A DNA stretch of 64,000 nt, taken from positions 434,001 to 498,000 of the forward strand of contig NZ_BMJC01000002.1 in the NCBI RefSeq assembly GCF_014642875.1. The letters run 5' to 3'. The notes below the pieces were generated by a model. The model had not been told where the DNA came from. It saw only the letters and a list, made by a program, of their open reading frames with translations, and did not search any database. The position numbers and the translations under genes were made by a program. This DNA is from Puia dinghuensis (GTDB lineage Bacteria > Bacteroidota > Bacteroidia > Chitinophagales > Chitinophagaceae). This document shows positions 8,696 to 17,797 of the stretch, piece after piece. The stretch's first letter is position 1. The number at the start of each line of letters is the position of its first letter.

Positions 8696-10085
8696 TTGGC
8701 TCAACCCCACCCTTTGGCAGCGTAAAGGAGAAGGTACTGCCCTTCCCCGGCTCGCTCTCGATGCGCATCCGTCCTCCGTTGCGGGAAAGAAACTCCTTGC
8801 AAAGCATCAGCCCCAGCCCCGTCCCGGCTTCCCCACCCGTCCCCCGGGTAGTAAAATAATTTTCGTCCAGCAGCTTCCGCAACCCTTCAGGGCTGATCCC
8901 CGTCCCGGTATCCTGCACCAGCACTTCAATATACGAACGCATCTCCCTCGCCTCGATCTGGATCGAACCCGACTCGGGGGTAAACTTTATCGCATTGGAA
9001 AGCAGGTTACGCAACACCAGGTTGATCATATCTCTGTCGGCATAGACATACACCGGGCGCTCCATCTTGCTGCAGATATAGATATGCTTGGCATCCGCCT
9101 GCAGCCGCAACAACTGCAACACCTCCTTCGTGATGCGCGAAATATCCAGTAGCTGCGGCTTGACGGATTCAGCCTGCATTTGACTCTTGGCCCATTGCAG
9201 GAGGTTCTCCATAAGCCCCGTCGTATAGGTAAGCTCGTTAACCACCTCCGGGATGAGGATCTTTATCTCATCCCCTGGGAGATCGTACAGCTGCACATTG
9301 CGAAACAGGTTGCGAAGGGCGTACAGCGGGGATTTGAGGTCGTGGGCGATGATGGAAAAAAGCCTGTTCTTAAGCGTATTCAGTTCGGTCAGCTGGTGAG
9401 TCTGCTCTTCCAGCAACGCAGCCTTGCCCGTGATATCCGCTTTCTGCCGTAGTATCTTGAGATTGCTCCGGCGCAGCTGCCAGTTCTTGTCGCGGGTCTG
9501 GTTCTGGTATCGCGTGTTCTCGTTCTTTATCAGCAGGAGGCCATAGAAGATGAAGAAGACGGCAAGCAGGTGGTTGAAAAGATAGAAATAGTAGTTTTGT
9601 TTCTCCAGGCTGTAGTTATAGTCCTTCCAGATGGTGGCCACCAGAAAGTAGCAGGCCATCGAAAGCGTAAACGAAAAAACAATGTTGTAAATGTTCTGGA
9701 GGAAGAAGACCGAAAGCACCCCGTAAAGGATAAAGAAGAACTCGATCCCCGCATCGATCCGCAGCGCATAACACATTGTCGTTGCCAGCGGATAAAGCGT
9801 GAAGTAAAGCAGCCGGCCAAATTCATACTTCTGATAATAGTTGGCCGCCAATACAAAAGTGCTGATCACCGCGGGCGCGGTGGCGGCTAACCAGACAATA
9901 GGAGGGAAATGTTTTTCACCAAAAAAGCCCACTAGAGGAATTACCACACCCGCCGACAACCCCAAAAAATTCATCACGTTGAAAATGCCCAGTTTCCGCT
10001 TCTCGTAGCTGCCCAGGGAAGGTCTGTACCCGATGTTCCAGACATAGCTTCGTAATCGAATGAAACTTTTTGCCGCCTTGTTCAT
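8682..10085 (-). CDS. Membrane-bound sensor histidine kinase
   Basis: A 467-residue protein. The N-terminal third (residues about 35-185) contains about six hydrophobic helices and no large periplasmic domain. It is followed by a coiled coil (about 195-240), a HisKA domain with the phospho-acceptor in SIIAHDLKSP (His248) and a HATPase domain with NLLSNAIKF (N box), DTGTGIS (G1) and GTGLGLMLCKE (G2). The integral-membrane sensor resembles the 7TM-type input domains of Bacteroidota kinases and may sense membrane state or a hydrophobic ligand (inferred). No response regulator is adjacent, so it is an orphan kinase. The last residues derive from the duplicated repeat shared with the purC end. Confidence 0.9.
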   Translation of the reverse strand: MNKAAKSFIRLRSYVWNIGYRPSLGSYEKRKLGIFNVMNFLGLSAGVVIPLVGFFGEKHFPPIVWLAATAPAVISTFVLAANYYQKYEFGRLLYFTLYPLATTMCYALRIDAGIEFFFILYGVLSVFFLQNIYNIVFSFTLSMACYFLVATIWKDYNYSLEKQNYYFYLFNHLLAVFFIFYGLLLIKNENTRYQNQTRDKNWQLRRSNLKILRQKADITGKAALLEEQTHQLTELNTLKNRLFSIIAHDLKSPLYALRNLFRNVQLYDLPGDEIKILIPEVVNELTYTTGLMENLLQWAKSQMQAESVKPQLLDISRITKEVLQLLRLQADAKHIYICSKMERPVYVYADRDMINLVLRNLLSNAIKFTPESGSIQIEAREMRSYIEVLVQDTGTGISPEGLRKLLDENYFTTRGTGGEAGTGLGLMLCKEFLSRNGGRMRIESEPGKGSTFSFTLPKGGVEPNAAG

Positions 10086-10483
10086 GGTTCAGAGCCTTGG
10101 GTTTAGTTTTGAGGGTCCCAGCAATTAAAGGAATTCGTACCACGTCTCCCGGGCAATCGGGCATGAGCGATTTAGCTACTAAAAAATTATTAAACGTACG
10201 AAATACACTTTTTGTTGGATGTAAATTTATTTCATTTTAACTGAAACAAAAACTACTACACATATACCACTTTAATAAATCGTAAAGAGCACCCAGGACA
10301 AACTTCCACCCGATACGTCTCTTTCCTCGCCCGCAAAAGCCCTGGTGTGGCCTCTTTCAACCCCGAAACTGGCCGAATAAGGTCACTTCGGAGTACGAAT
10401 ATACAATTTACTAATACCCCCGCGTAGTCATTCTCTGTCTGCCATTCGTCTTACTACAGTCCGAACACAACAACCATCACACC
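10086..10483. other. 398-bp divergent intergenic region
   Basis: The region lies between a minus-strand kinase and a plus-strand PHP hydrolase. An AT-rich block (about 10170-10290) probably holds promoters for both directions, but I find no exact TAnnTTTG box with correct placement. No tRNA, stable hairpin with T tract, or convincing small gene is visible. Confidence 0.5.
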
Positions 10484-11713
10484 ATGATCTTTCATAAAAG
10501 AACTTTCCCGCGCATCCACGTCCTTTGTATTGGCCTCCTGGGAATCCTGACAACCGTCATCCCTCATCCCGCCCGGGCCCAGTCGACCCACGTCAGCCCC
10601 TGGGCGCCCACCGAACTCGGCCCCTTACCCCCCATCGCCCCGATCACCAACGGAGTGTGGCTCAAGGGCGACCTCCATGTGCATTCCCGGCATAGTAAGG
10701 AATCCTCTAACAACCCCATTGCAAAGATCATCTCGTTTTCCCTATCTGTAGGCATGGACTATGTCTGCATCACCGATCACGACAACCACGTGGAGGGTGA
10801 TGTCGCCCATAACACCTGGGCAGACCCCGAATTCAAGTCCGACTCCCTGTTGCTGCTCTATGGGGCCGAATGGACAACGACCCGCGGCCATGGCAATGTC
10901 TTCTCCGCCCGGCCTTACGACCACCAGCGGCTTTACGATGTCCGCGATCAGCGCGACATCGTCATCGGCGCTATCGTCAAAGAGCTTGGCATTCACCTGT
11001 CCGCCAACCACCCCAGCGGAAAAGACCACTTCGGTTATTCTTATGACATGGTGAGATCCATCGAGGTCTGGAATTCCGCCATCTGGAGCAGGAATGCCAA
11101 TGCAATCATGATCTGGGATGACATGCTCTCATCGGGCCGCAAACTTACCGGCCGTGGTGGAAGCGACGCCCATCACGGTACCCCGGAGACACCCGACAAG
11201 GCGACAAAAAACAGCTACCAGGCCAAAGCCAACTACGTCGGTACGCCGACAACCTGGGTCTTCGCCACCGCGCGGACGCCACAGGCCGTAGTCGACGCGC
11301 TCACCAACGGACGGGTCTCCGTCAGCGCGAACCCCTTTGCACCCCGCGTCGAGTTCTATGCCGATCTCGATCGGGATGGTAAAATGGATATGATGATGGG
11401 TGATAATGCAAAGGCGAATGGCAAGCCCGTTACTTTCCGCGTGCAGCTGTCAGGGAATACGGTTCCCGGAGCAACATATACGGTAAAGGTGGTAAAAAAC
11501 GGGGACGACTTCGACAGCCTGAAGATCACCGGCGGCAACACCCCTTTCGTCGAGTTCACCGATACCCCGGCCACGCTTGGCAGAACGTACTATCGTGTCA
11601 CGGTCGAAGGGCCGCCAACACCCTATCCGCAAGTTCCCGGGTCAATGGCGCTCAGCGGCAACATGGTCGGGCTGTCCAACCCCATCTACTTCAACTTCGA
11701 TCCAAATTTCTAG
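10484..11713 (+). CDS. Secreted PHP-domain metallohydrolase, CehA/McbA family
   Basis: A 409-residue protein with a signal peptide (about 1-32, ending near ARAQ). The PHP domain follows with LKGDLHVHSRHS (two metal-binding His), DYVCITDHDNH (the TDH motif) and SANHPSGKDHFG, and a later GRGGSDAHHG, all typical metal ligands of the polymerase/histidinol-phosphatase fold as arranged in CehA/McbA hydrolases. Those enzymes cleave esters and related bonds with bound metals. Residues about 285-409 form a beta-rich C-terminal domain without obvious catalytic residues. The signal peptide places it in the periplasm or outside the cell. The gene is monocistronic and the substrate is unknown. Confidence 0.85.
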   Translation: MIFHKRTFPRIHVLCIGLLGILTTVIPHPARAQSTHVSPWAPTELGPLPPIAPITNGVWLKGDLHVHSRHSKESSNNPIAKIISFSLSVGMDYVCITDHDNHVEGDVAHNTWADPEFKSDSLLLLYGAEWTTTRGHGNVFSARPYDHQRLYDVRDQRDIVIGAIVKELGIHLSANHPSGKDHFGYSYDMVRSIEVWNSAIWSRNANAIMIWDDMLSSGRKLTGRGGSDAHHGTPETPDKATKNSYQAKANYVGTPTTWVFATARTPQAVVDALTNGRVSVSANPFAPRVEFYADLDRDGKMDMMMGDNAKANGKPVTFRVQLSGNTVPGATYTVKVVKNGDDFDSLKITGGNTPFVEFTDTPATLGRTYYRVTVEGPPTPYPQVPGSMALSGNMVGLSNPIYFNFDPNF

Positions 11714-11772
11714 CCGCCGCCGCCAACTTCCGATCCCACACTCACCCGTCGCCGCCCCGGATGGCCGCGTCC

Positions 11773-12816
11773 CTACCCTCCCGCGCCCTTTTTACCCAAC
11801 CGCATCCGGTTGCGCGACTTATTAAAGACGTGCAACCCCTTTTCGGTTCCCTTCCGCTGAGCCCGCCGTTCCTCAGCAGGAAGCCGCATCGCCTCCTGGC
11901 ATTCGGAACTGCAACACCCTTCATACTTCTCGGCGCAGGCCGGACACTGGATAAAAAGCAGGTGACAGGCCTCATTGCGGCAATTGGTATGCGTGTCGGC
12001 AGGCTGTCCGCACTGGTGGCAGTGCGCGATGACGTCTTCGCTGATGCGCTCGCCAAGCCGGTCGTCAAAGACAAAATTCTTCCCGCGAAACTTGTTCTCC
12101 AACCCCTGCTCCTTCACGGTATTGGCGTAGTGGATGATCCCGCCTTCGAGATGAAATACGTTGTTGAACCCCTTGTGCAGCAGGTAGGCGCTGGCCTTCT
12201 CACACCGGATGCCCCCCGTGCAATACATGATGATGGTGCGGTCCTTGTCCTCTTCGAGCATCTCTGCAGACATCGGCAACTGCTCGCGAAAAGTGTCGGA
12301 CGGAACCTCGATAGCCTTGTCGAAATGTCCCACCTCATACTCATAGTGATTGCGCATATCCACCACGATGGTGCCGGGGTTGTCGGTAAGCCGGTTGAAA
12401 GTGACCGCATCGACATACTTCCCTTTCCGCCGCATATCGAAACCCGGGTCGTCGATGCCATCCGCAACGATCTTGTCGCGCACCTTTATCTTCAACACCC
12501 AAAACGACTTCCCATCGTCATCGACGGCGACATTAAGCCGCAGGTCCTGCAAACCGGGCCACCCGTTCAGCAGGGTCCGCAACTCTTCAAACCGGGGTTG
12601 CGGCACACTGATCTGTGCATTGATACCTTCGGCCGCCACATAGATCCGCCCAAACACCTTCAACGCCGAAAGCGCCTTATACAACTCATCCCGGAAATCC
12701 CTGGGATGGTCTATCGGAAAATATCGGTAAAAGGAAATAGTCGTCCGCGCATCGGACTCCCGGTACAAACGTTCTTTCAACTCCTTCTGGGAGACGCGGT
12801 TATGTAGTGAAGCCAT
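11773..12816 (-). CDS. trhO: tRNA uridine(34) hydroxylase TrhO (YceA, rhodanese family)
   Basis: A 347-residue protein. An N-terminal acylphosphatase-like region ([21 protein letters not shown]) precedes a rhodanese domain (about 130-235) with the active loop [11 protein letters not shown] (Cys199, Cys205). The C-terminal tail has several Cys pairs ([18 protein letters not shown]). TrhO makes 5-hydroxyuridine at tRNA position 34 using oxygen. ATG 12816 was chosen: the upstream in-frame TTG at 12822 lies inside a -7 promoter box (12820-12827) and cannot be translated from that promoter. A basic tail (RKGTEKGL and after) follows the Cys-rich part. Confidence 0.93.
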   Translation of the reverse strand: MASLHNRVSQKELKERLYRESDARTTISFYRYFPIDHPRDFRDELYKALSALKVFGRIYVAAEGINAQISVPQPRFEELRTLLNGWPGLQDLRLNVAVDDDGKSFWVLKIKVRDKIVADGIDDPGFDMRRKGKYVDAVTFNRLTDNPGTIVVDMRNHYEYEVGHFDKAIEVPSDTFREQLPMSAEMLEEDKDRTIIMYCTGGIRCEKASAYLLHKGFNNVFHLEGGIIHYANTVKEQGLENKFRGKNFVFDDRLGERISEDVIAHCHQCGQPADTHTNCRNEACHLLFIQCPACAEKYEGCCSSECQEAMRLPAEERRAQRKGTEKGLHVFNKSRNRMRLGKKGAGG

Positions 12817-12819
12817 AGG

Positions 12820-12827
12820 CAAAATTA
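12820..12827 (-). promoter_or_regulatory. -7 promoter box of trhO
   Basis: On the minus strand the sequence reads TAATTTTG, an exact TAnnTTTG match, only three bases before the trhO ATG. This implies a leaderless or nearly leaderless transcript. No clear -33 TTG is seen at the expected spacing. Confidence 0.5.
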
Positions 12828-12879
12828 CATAAAATTCGCGTCAGGCGCACGTCAGAGCGGACGGCCCATTCCCCACACC

Positions 12880-15429
12880 TCAGCGCTGGCGATCGCCCCT
12901 CAACCCATCCCCCAGCAACCCGCCCAATCCGATCCGCACCCCCGTCTGATAATACCGCCCATCCAGCCAGGAAGCAACCACATCCACCCTCAACACCTTG
13001 AAGATATTCTCCAGTCCCCAGAACATCTCCTCATAATGGTTGTCCTTCCGCACATAAAAAGCATTCGCCCCGCCATCCAGAAACCAGTTGAGCCGGCGAA
13101 ACAGCGGGATCTTATTGGTCAAAAACCCGTTGAAGTGATGCTCGAGATGCCCCGTCGCATAAAAGGAAGCCGTCGTACTATTGGCATAATACGGCGCCAC
13201 CTGGAAGCTGTTCAGGTATTCACTCGCTATCACCGTCTGGTTGCCGTTGAAATGCTGGTAGTCCTGGATATACACCGCATGCGTGTTCAAAAACCCGCCC
13301 ACCGACAACCGGTAACGCAGCTCCCCACGCAACCTGAAGTTCATATTATCCCAAACGGAGAACCGCCACTTATCAAAATTCACATCGCTTCCCAGCACCC
13401 CCTCCCAACCCTTCGTATAGCTAAGCCCGAAGGTCGGATACTTCGAACCGATGGACACTTTGGAATTTGGGAATTCGATAAACCGCTGCCCTGGCTGGTA
13501 CTGGAAGTCAACCGTCGTCACCACCGCCTCGTGCCGTGGGAATTGTGTAGACAATTGTTCCACGGGATAGTTGGGAGTGAAGAACCTGCTGTTGTATTTG
13601 AAAAGCGAATAATCGAGGGTATTCTCCACCGGCCTCCGGTCTTCATACAACGCCTGCACATGCAGCCGCATGCCGTTGTCGAATCGCGTCGCCGAACCGA
13701 GCCGCACAAAATAGTTCTCATAGATCTTCATATAGTTGCGCCGGAAGAGTAAGGTGTACAGTGCGTTCACCGGCTCGGAAATAGGATTCTCGGGATTGAA
13801 TTGCGACACCCGCTTCCCCCCGGCCAGCGACCAGGTCTGCCGCGAAGCCGACACATCCTCCTCCTCCCGGTTCAACGATCGGCGGTTCAACGTAAGCTCT
13901 CCCCAGGCATTCAGCCGGGTGTTGTGAAATCCATATCGGAGATGCGGTGAGAAAGATAGATCACCCACTCCCCCCTTCAATTGTCTGCTCACCGACCCTT
14001 CTACTTTCATATTGATCCCTTCCACCGTATTATAACTGATATTTTGCAACAGCGGCGAGAAAGAATACCGCAACGGCCGCGGCTGCCGGAAATTACTCCG
14101 GTCAAAACCCGTAAGCAGCAATTGCTCTGGCTTGACGGGGCCCTGCTGCTTCAACAGCGAATCCCGGTTCTTCCGCAAACCCATCGAGTCCTGTTGGTAC
14201 CGGTAGACACTGTCCCGGATGATATAGTTGGCTTTCTCATCGGGCTCCAGCGGCAGCGGCCGGATGCTGTCCCAATAGGCCAGGGTCTTCTTGTTGCCTG
14301 CCGTATCATATTTGATATAGACATTGTCAAAAAACCGTTTTCGAAAGGCCGGTGCAATGTCATAATTATTATAGACATCCAAAAAATTCCCCACCGCGTC
14401 GATGCCCAGTAGCTTGAACGTAAAATAAACTACCTGGTTCTTCACCTGCCACACCGCGCCCCCACTTTCAACGGGAGCATAAATTTGTTTGATATTCACC
14501 GTGTCGAGAATCTCCAGCTGCGACTCCTTCACCAGCAACAGGTCGAGGCTGTGTATCCGCCACTCGCCATCGACAATATCGATCTTCCCCGAGAAAAGCG
14601 GCTCATATTTCCGCCTGGGAATCACCCTTATCTCATTCACCTCCTTTCCATCCTCGAAAAAACTTCCCAGGAATTTGTAGCGATAATAATTCAGCGCCCC
14701 ATCGGCAATCGGCGAAACAAACCCGCGCGGGTGCATCTTATCCCCCATCACCGTCACATTGTTCTGGTAGAAATTCATAAAGATGGGGATGCTAAAGCCA
14801 AACCCGTTGCCGCCACTTTCCCGCCCCGATAAGACTTCCAGTTTTATCTTATCCGGTCGCTTGTACGCCACCTTAGTCAGCGACTCCGATAGATAGAGTA
14901 TCCCCTTCCCCGCCGAATCGACCCCCAGCGACTTCAAGTCCTTGGCATCTATCTTTTGGCCAAATATCTTTTTCGGCAGCCCCCTCGTCCTTATCTGCGA
15001 TTTGATATACGCCTCGCAGGTAAAAGAATCAAGTGGGTTCTCATAGTCCCGGCGTTTCTTGATGGCATGCCGGATGATCGCATAGGCCGGGTCTTCCCCG
15101 CCGGGCCTCACCACCACTTCCGCCATCGACAACTGCCGCAGCGCCAGCCGGAAATCGAGTACTACGGTTTCATTGCCGACCGTAACCTTTTTCTCCTGCC
15201 GGCTATACCCTACATACTGACATACGATGGTATAGCTCCCCGGCGACAGCTCGATACTATACCGGCCATCGCTTCCGGCCGTCACGCCACGTGTGGTTCC
15301 CTTTATCAAAATGGAAGAATAAGGCAGCGCATTCCCTTTGTCATCGGTTACAATACCAGTCAACCTGGTAGCATGGACAAAAAGGCTGCAAAAACAGCAT
15401 ACTAATAGGAATAGAAATTTGCGGATCAT
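12880..15429 (-). CDS. DUF5686 outer-membrane protein with carboxypeptidase-like domain
   Basis: An 849-residue protein. A signal peptide (1-20, ending FVHA) precedes a carboxypeptidase-regulatory-like domain (about 22-100, LTGIVTDDKGNALPYSSILI) and a long DUF5686 region rich in beta strands and aromatic residues that resembles an outer-membrane barrel. The segment AYAIIRHAIKKRRDYENPLD near residue 120 is the usual DUF5686 entry motif. The family is widespread in Bacteroidota; its function is not established, although the architecture suggests an envelope role. The gene is divergent from a TPR histidine kinase with under 100 bp between them. Confidence 0.85.
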   Translation of the reverse strand: MIRKFLFLLVCCFCSLFVHATRLTGIVTDDKGNALPYSSILIKGTTRGVTAGSDGRYSIELSPGSYTIVCQYVGYSRQEKKVTVGNETVVLDFRLALRQLSMAEVVVRPGGEDPAYAIIRHAIKKRRDYENPLDSFTCEAYIKSQIRTRGLPKKIFGQKIDAKDLKSLGVDSAGKGILYLSESLTKVAYKRPDKIKLEVLSGRESGGNGFGFSIPIFMNFYQNNVTVMGDKMHPRGFVSPIADGALNYYRYKFLGSFFEDGKEVNEIRVIPRRKYEPLFSGKIDIVDGEWRIHSLDLLLVKESQLEILDTVNIKQIYAPVESGGAVWQVKNQVVYFTFKLLGIDAVGNFLDVYNNYDIAPAFRKRFFDNVYIKYDTAGNKKTLAYWDSIRPLPLEPDEKANYIIRDSVYRYQQDSMGLRKNRDSLLKQQGPVKPEQLLLTGFDRSNFRQPRPLRYSFSPLLQNISYNTVEGINMKVEGSVSRQLKGGVGDLSFSPHLRYGFHNTRLNAWGELTLNRRSLNREEEDVSASRQTWSLAGGKRVSQFNPENPISEPVNALYTLLFRRNYMKIYENYFVRLGSATRFDNGMRLHVQALYEDRRPVENTLDYSLFKYNSRFFTPNYPVEQLSTQFPRHEAVVTTVDFQYQPGQRFIEFPNSKVSIGSKYPTFGLSYTKGWEGVLGSDVNFDKWRFSVWDNMNFRLRGELRYRLSVGGFLNTHAVYIQDYQHFNGNQTVIASEYLNSFQVAPYYANSTTASFYATGHLEHHFNGFLTNKIPLFRRLNWFLDGGANAFYVRKDNHYEEMFWGLENIFKVLRVDVVASWLDGRYYQTGVRIGLGGLLGDGLRGDRQR

Positions 15430-15524
15430 GATGTAAAAATCCTTATTTTACGGTAAATCCAATTTCGATTGTTGCTAAAAACCCGACCAATATAAAAGCC
15501 CAAACCCTTTTTCTAAACCTGCTT

Positions 15525-17456
15525 ATGGGTCTGCTCACCGTCGCTACCACGCGGGCCCAGCATCCGGCCGACCTGTTCGCAAAACTACAGGCAGCCCGCG
15601 AAGATACCGATCGCGCCAACATTTATTACACCATTTCCCACTATTATTGGGACATCGACGCCGACAGCGCCCTGCTGATGGGGCAAAAAATGCTCGACAT
15701 CGCTACCAGGGCCCGGTACACCAAAGGAATGGCGCTGGCCTATCTTACCATGGGCGTTTCCTATGGGACAAAAGGGCTCTATCCCGAAGCCCTGGATTGC
15801 GACCTCAAATCCCTGCGCCTCAGCGAACAGCTGGGGCTCGAAGGACTCTCCGGCAACAACTGCGGCAACATCGGCATCATTTATACGGATATGAAGGACT
15901 ACCCCAAGGCCCTGGACTTTTTCCGGCGTGCCCTGGCCATAGCCCGCCATTTCCCGGAAAAGGAAGGGATAGCCTATAACTATATCAACCTCGGCGAGAC
16001 CTTTGCCGCTGCTCAACAGCTCGATTCGGCCATCTTTTACTGCAAGGCCGCCCTCGCCATCGCCGAAGAGATCCAGGATGTCACCGGGCTCAGCGCGAGC
16101 CTGGACGATCTTGGCGATTACTCTACCCGCAATGGTCAGCCCCGGGAAGCATTGACCTATCTCCAACGGGCGCTGACTATATCCATAAATGCACATGATT
16201 TCAATGGGGCTGCCTCTGTACATGTGCATATGGCCGCAGCCTGCTTTGCGCTCAAACAATACCAGCAAGGCATCGCCTTCGCAGCAATGGCCCTGCAGGA
16301 AGCACGCAAGGTCCACGCCGGGGAATTCGTCAAGGCCGCTTATCACGAACTTTCTTCCGGTTATGCCGGGCTGCACGAGTTCGATAAAGCCCTCGACTAC
16401 CGCAACCGCGAGATCGCCCTCAACGACAGCTTATACAATCTGGAAAAAGAAAAACAGATGCGCAGCCTGCAGGCATCTTTCGATCTGGAAAAGAAACAAC
16501 ACCAGCTCGATCTCATCACCAAAGACCGGCTCCTGCAACAGGAAGAGCTGGCCCGCATCCGGATACGCAACTACTTTCTTGCCGGAAGCGTAGCCCTCCT
16601 GGCCCTGTGGGCATTCTTCCTGGTAAGGAGCAATGCCCGGCGCAAACAGCTCAACCAGCTGCTCGAGATCCGCAACAAAGAGATCGGGAAAAAGAACCGG
16701 CAATTAGAAGAGCTCAACGCCGTAAAGAATAAATTGCTGTCCATCATCGGCCACGATCTGCGCAGTCCCATCGCCACGCTAAAAGGGTTCGTCGACCTTC
16801 TCCGCCAATCCACTCTCACCGCCGATCAGATCCACTACTTCAGCCAGAAGATGGGTGAAAACCTCGAAGGAACCAGCCGCCTGCTGGATAACCTGCTGTT
16901 CTGGGCCAAGAGCCAGATGGAAGGAATAGAAGTGAATGCCAGTCCCTTCGACATCCACCAGGTGATCGAACAAAACAGCCGCCTCGTCCAAAGCCGCGCC
17001 GCTGAAAAGAAGATCAACCTCGTCATCGACGGGGAAGGCCCCACCAACGGCCCCAAGGAAGACTCCGCGCACGGCCCCTCGCCAAAAGCAGCCGCACCCC
17101 TGCTCGTCAACGCAGACGAAGTCATGATCGACATGGTCATCCGCAACCTGGTAGAGAACGCCCTCAAATTCTCCCGCGAAGGCGATACCGTCTCCATCAC
17201 CGCTAACCCCGGAAAATACAACGTGGCCATCACCGTCCGCGACACGGGACAGGGCATCCCGGCTGACCACCAGGACAAGATCTTTCGGTCGATCACCTAT
17301 ACAACGGCAGGAACATCGCGTGAAAAAGGCAGCGGGCTCGGCCTGTCCCTCTGCAAAGAATTGGTGGAAAAGAATGGCGGCAAAATAGGCTTCGTAAGCG
17401 AACCCGGCAAAGGCACGGCTTTCACCTTTACCTTGCCCGTCCCCGCGTCAGCATAA
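15525..17456 (+). CDS. TPR sensor histidine kinase (start codon uncertain)
   Basis: 643 residues from ATG 15525. Tetratricopeptide repeats fill residues about 40-330 (e.g. GMALAYLTMGVSY, NNCGNIGIIYTDM, GIAYNYINLGETF). One membrane helix (FLAGSVALLALWAFFLV, near 355), a coiled coil, a HisKA domain with SIIGHDLRSPIATLK (His410) and a HATPase domain with NLVENALKF and GSGLGLSLCKE follow. The TPRs should lie in the periplasm, which needs a signal peptide, but from this ATG only a dozen residues precede the mature part. In-frame sequence upstream to ATA 15492 would complete a standard signal peptide (see findings). A Pro/Gly-rich insert of about 20 residues lies before the N box. No response regulator is adjacent. 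Confidence 0.88.
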   Translation: MGLLTVATTRAQHPADLFAKLQAAREDTDRANIYYTISHYYWDIDADSALLMGQKMLDIATRARYTKGMALAYLTMGVSYGTKGLYPEALDCDLKSLRLSEQLGLEGLSGNNCGNIGIIYTDMKDYPKALDFFRRALAIARHFPEKEGIAYNYINLGETFAAAQQLDSAIFYCKAALAIAEEIQDVTGLSASLDDLGDYSTRNGQPREALTYLQRALTISINAHDFNGAASVHVHMAAACFALKQYQQGIAFAAMALQEARKVHAGEFVKAAYHELSSGYAGLHEFDKALDYRNREIALNDSLYNLEKEKQMRSLQASFDLEKKQHQLDLITKDRLLQQEELARIRIRNYFLAGSVALLALWAFFLVRSNARRKQLNQLLEIRNKEIGKKNRQLEELNAVKNKLLSIIGHDLRSPIATLKGFVDLLRQSTLTADQIHYFSQKMGENLEGTSRLLDNLLFWAKSQMEGIEVNASPFDIHQVIEQNSRLVQSRAAEKKINLVIDGEGPTNGPKEDSAHGPSPKAAAPLLVNADEVMIDMVIRNLVENALKFSREGDTVSITANPGKYNVAITVRDTGQGIPADHQDKIFRSITYTTAGTSREKGSGLGLSLCKELVEKNGGKIGFVSEPGKGTAFTFTLPVPASA

Positions 17457-17784
17457 AACTCGCAGTGATCGCCCCGCCACCACCGACAAGCGCCCCGATA
17501 AAACCCGTCACCAACACCAACAGAATAGACGACCCCTGCAAGTACAGCATACTGGCCACCCGCACCGACAGAATACTGGTATTGGCGGCATCTATCGCCC
17601 ACGCCAACCCTCCCCAGAGCAGGAAGAGCGCCAGGAAACCGGCAAAGAAGGCAGCCAGCGGCTTTTGCGGGATCAGGGCAATGACGGCAAAGGCCGCCAC
17701 GGCAATCGTCCACCAGGGAAGAAAAAGCCCGCAGATAAAACTTAGCAGGGCAATAAGAATAATCGATACAAAGAATTTTATCAT
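17428..17784 (-). CDS. Small four-helix membrane protein, unknown function
   Basis: 118 residues starting at ATG 17784, almost entirely hydrophobic, with about four membrane helices (FFVSIILIALLSFICGLF, TIAVAAFAVIALI, PLAAFFAGFLALFLLWGG, GSSILLVLVTGFIGALVGG). I recognise no motif. It starts 13 bp after the stop of the penicillin-acylase-like gene on the same strand and is probably co-transcribed with it. Its 3' end overlaps the end of the convergent TPR kinase by 29 bp. Confidence 0.75.
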   Translation of the reverse strand: MIKFFVSIILIALLSFICGLFLPWWTIAVAAFAVIALIPQKPLAAFFAGFLALFLLWGGLAWAIDAANTSILSVRVASMLYLQGSSILLVLVTGFIGALVGGGGAITASFMLTRGRAR

Positions 17785-17797
17785 GTCATCCGCTTTA

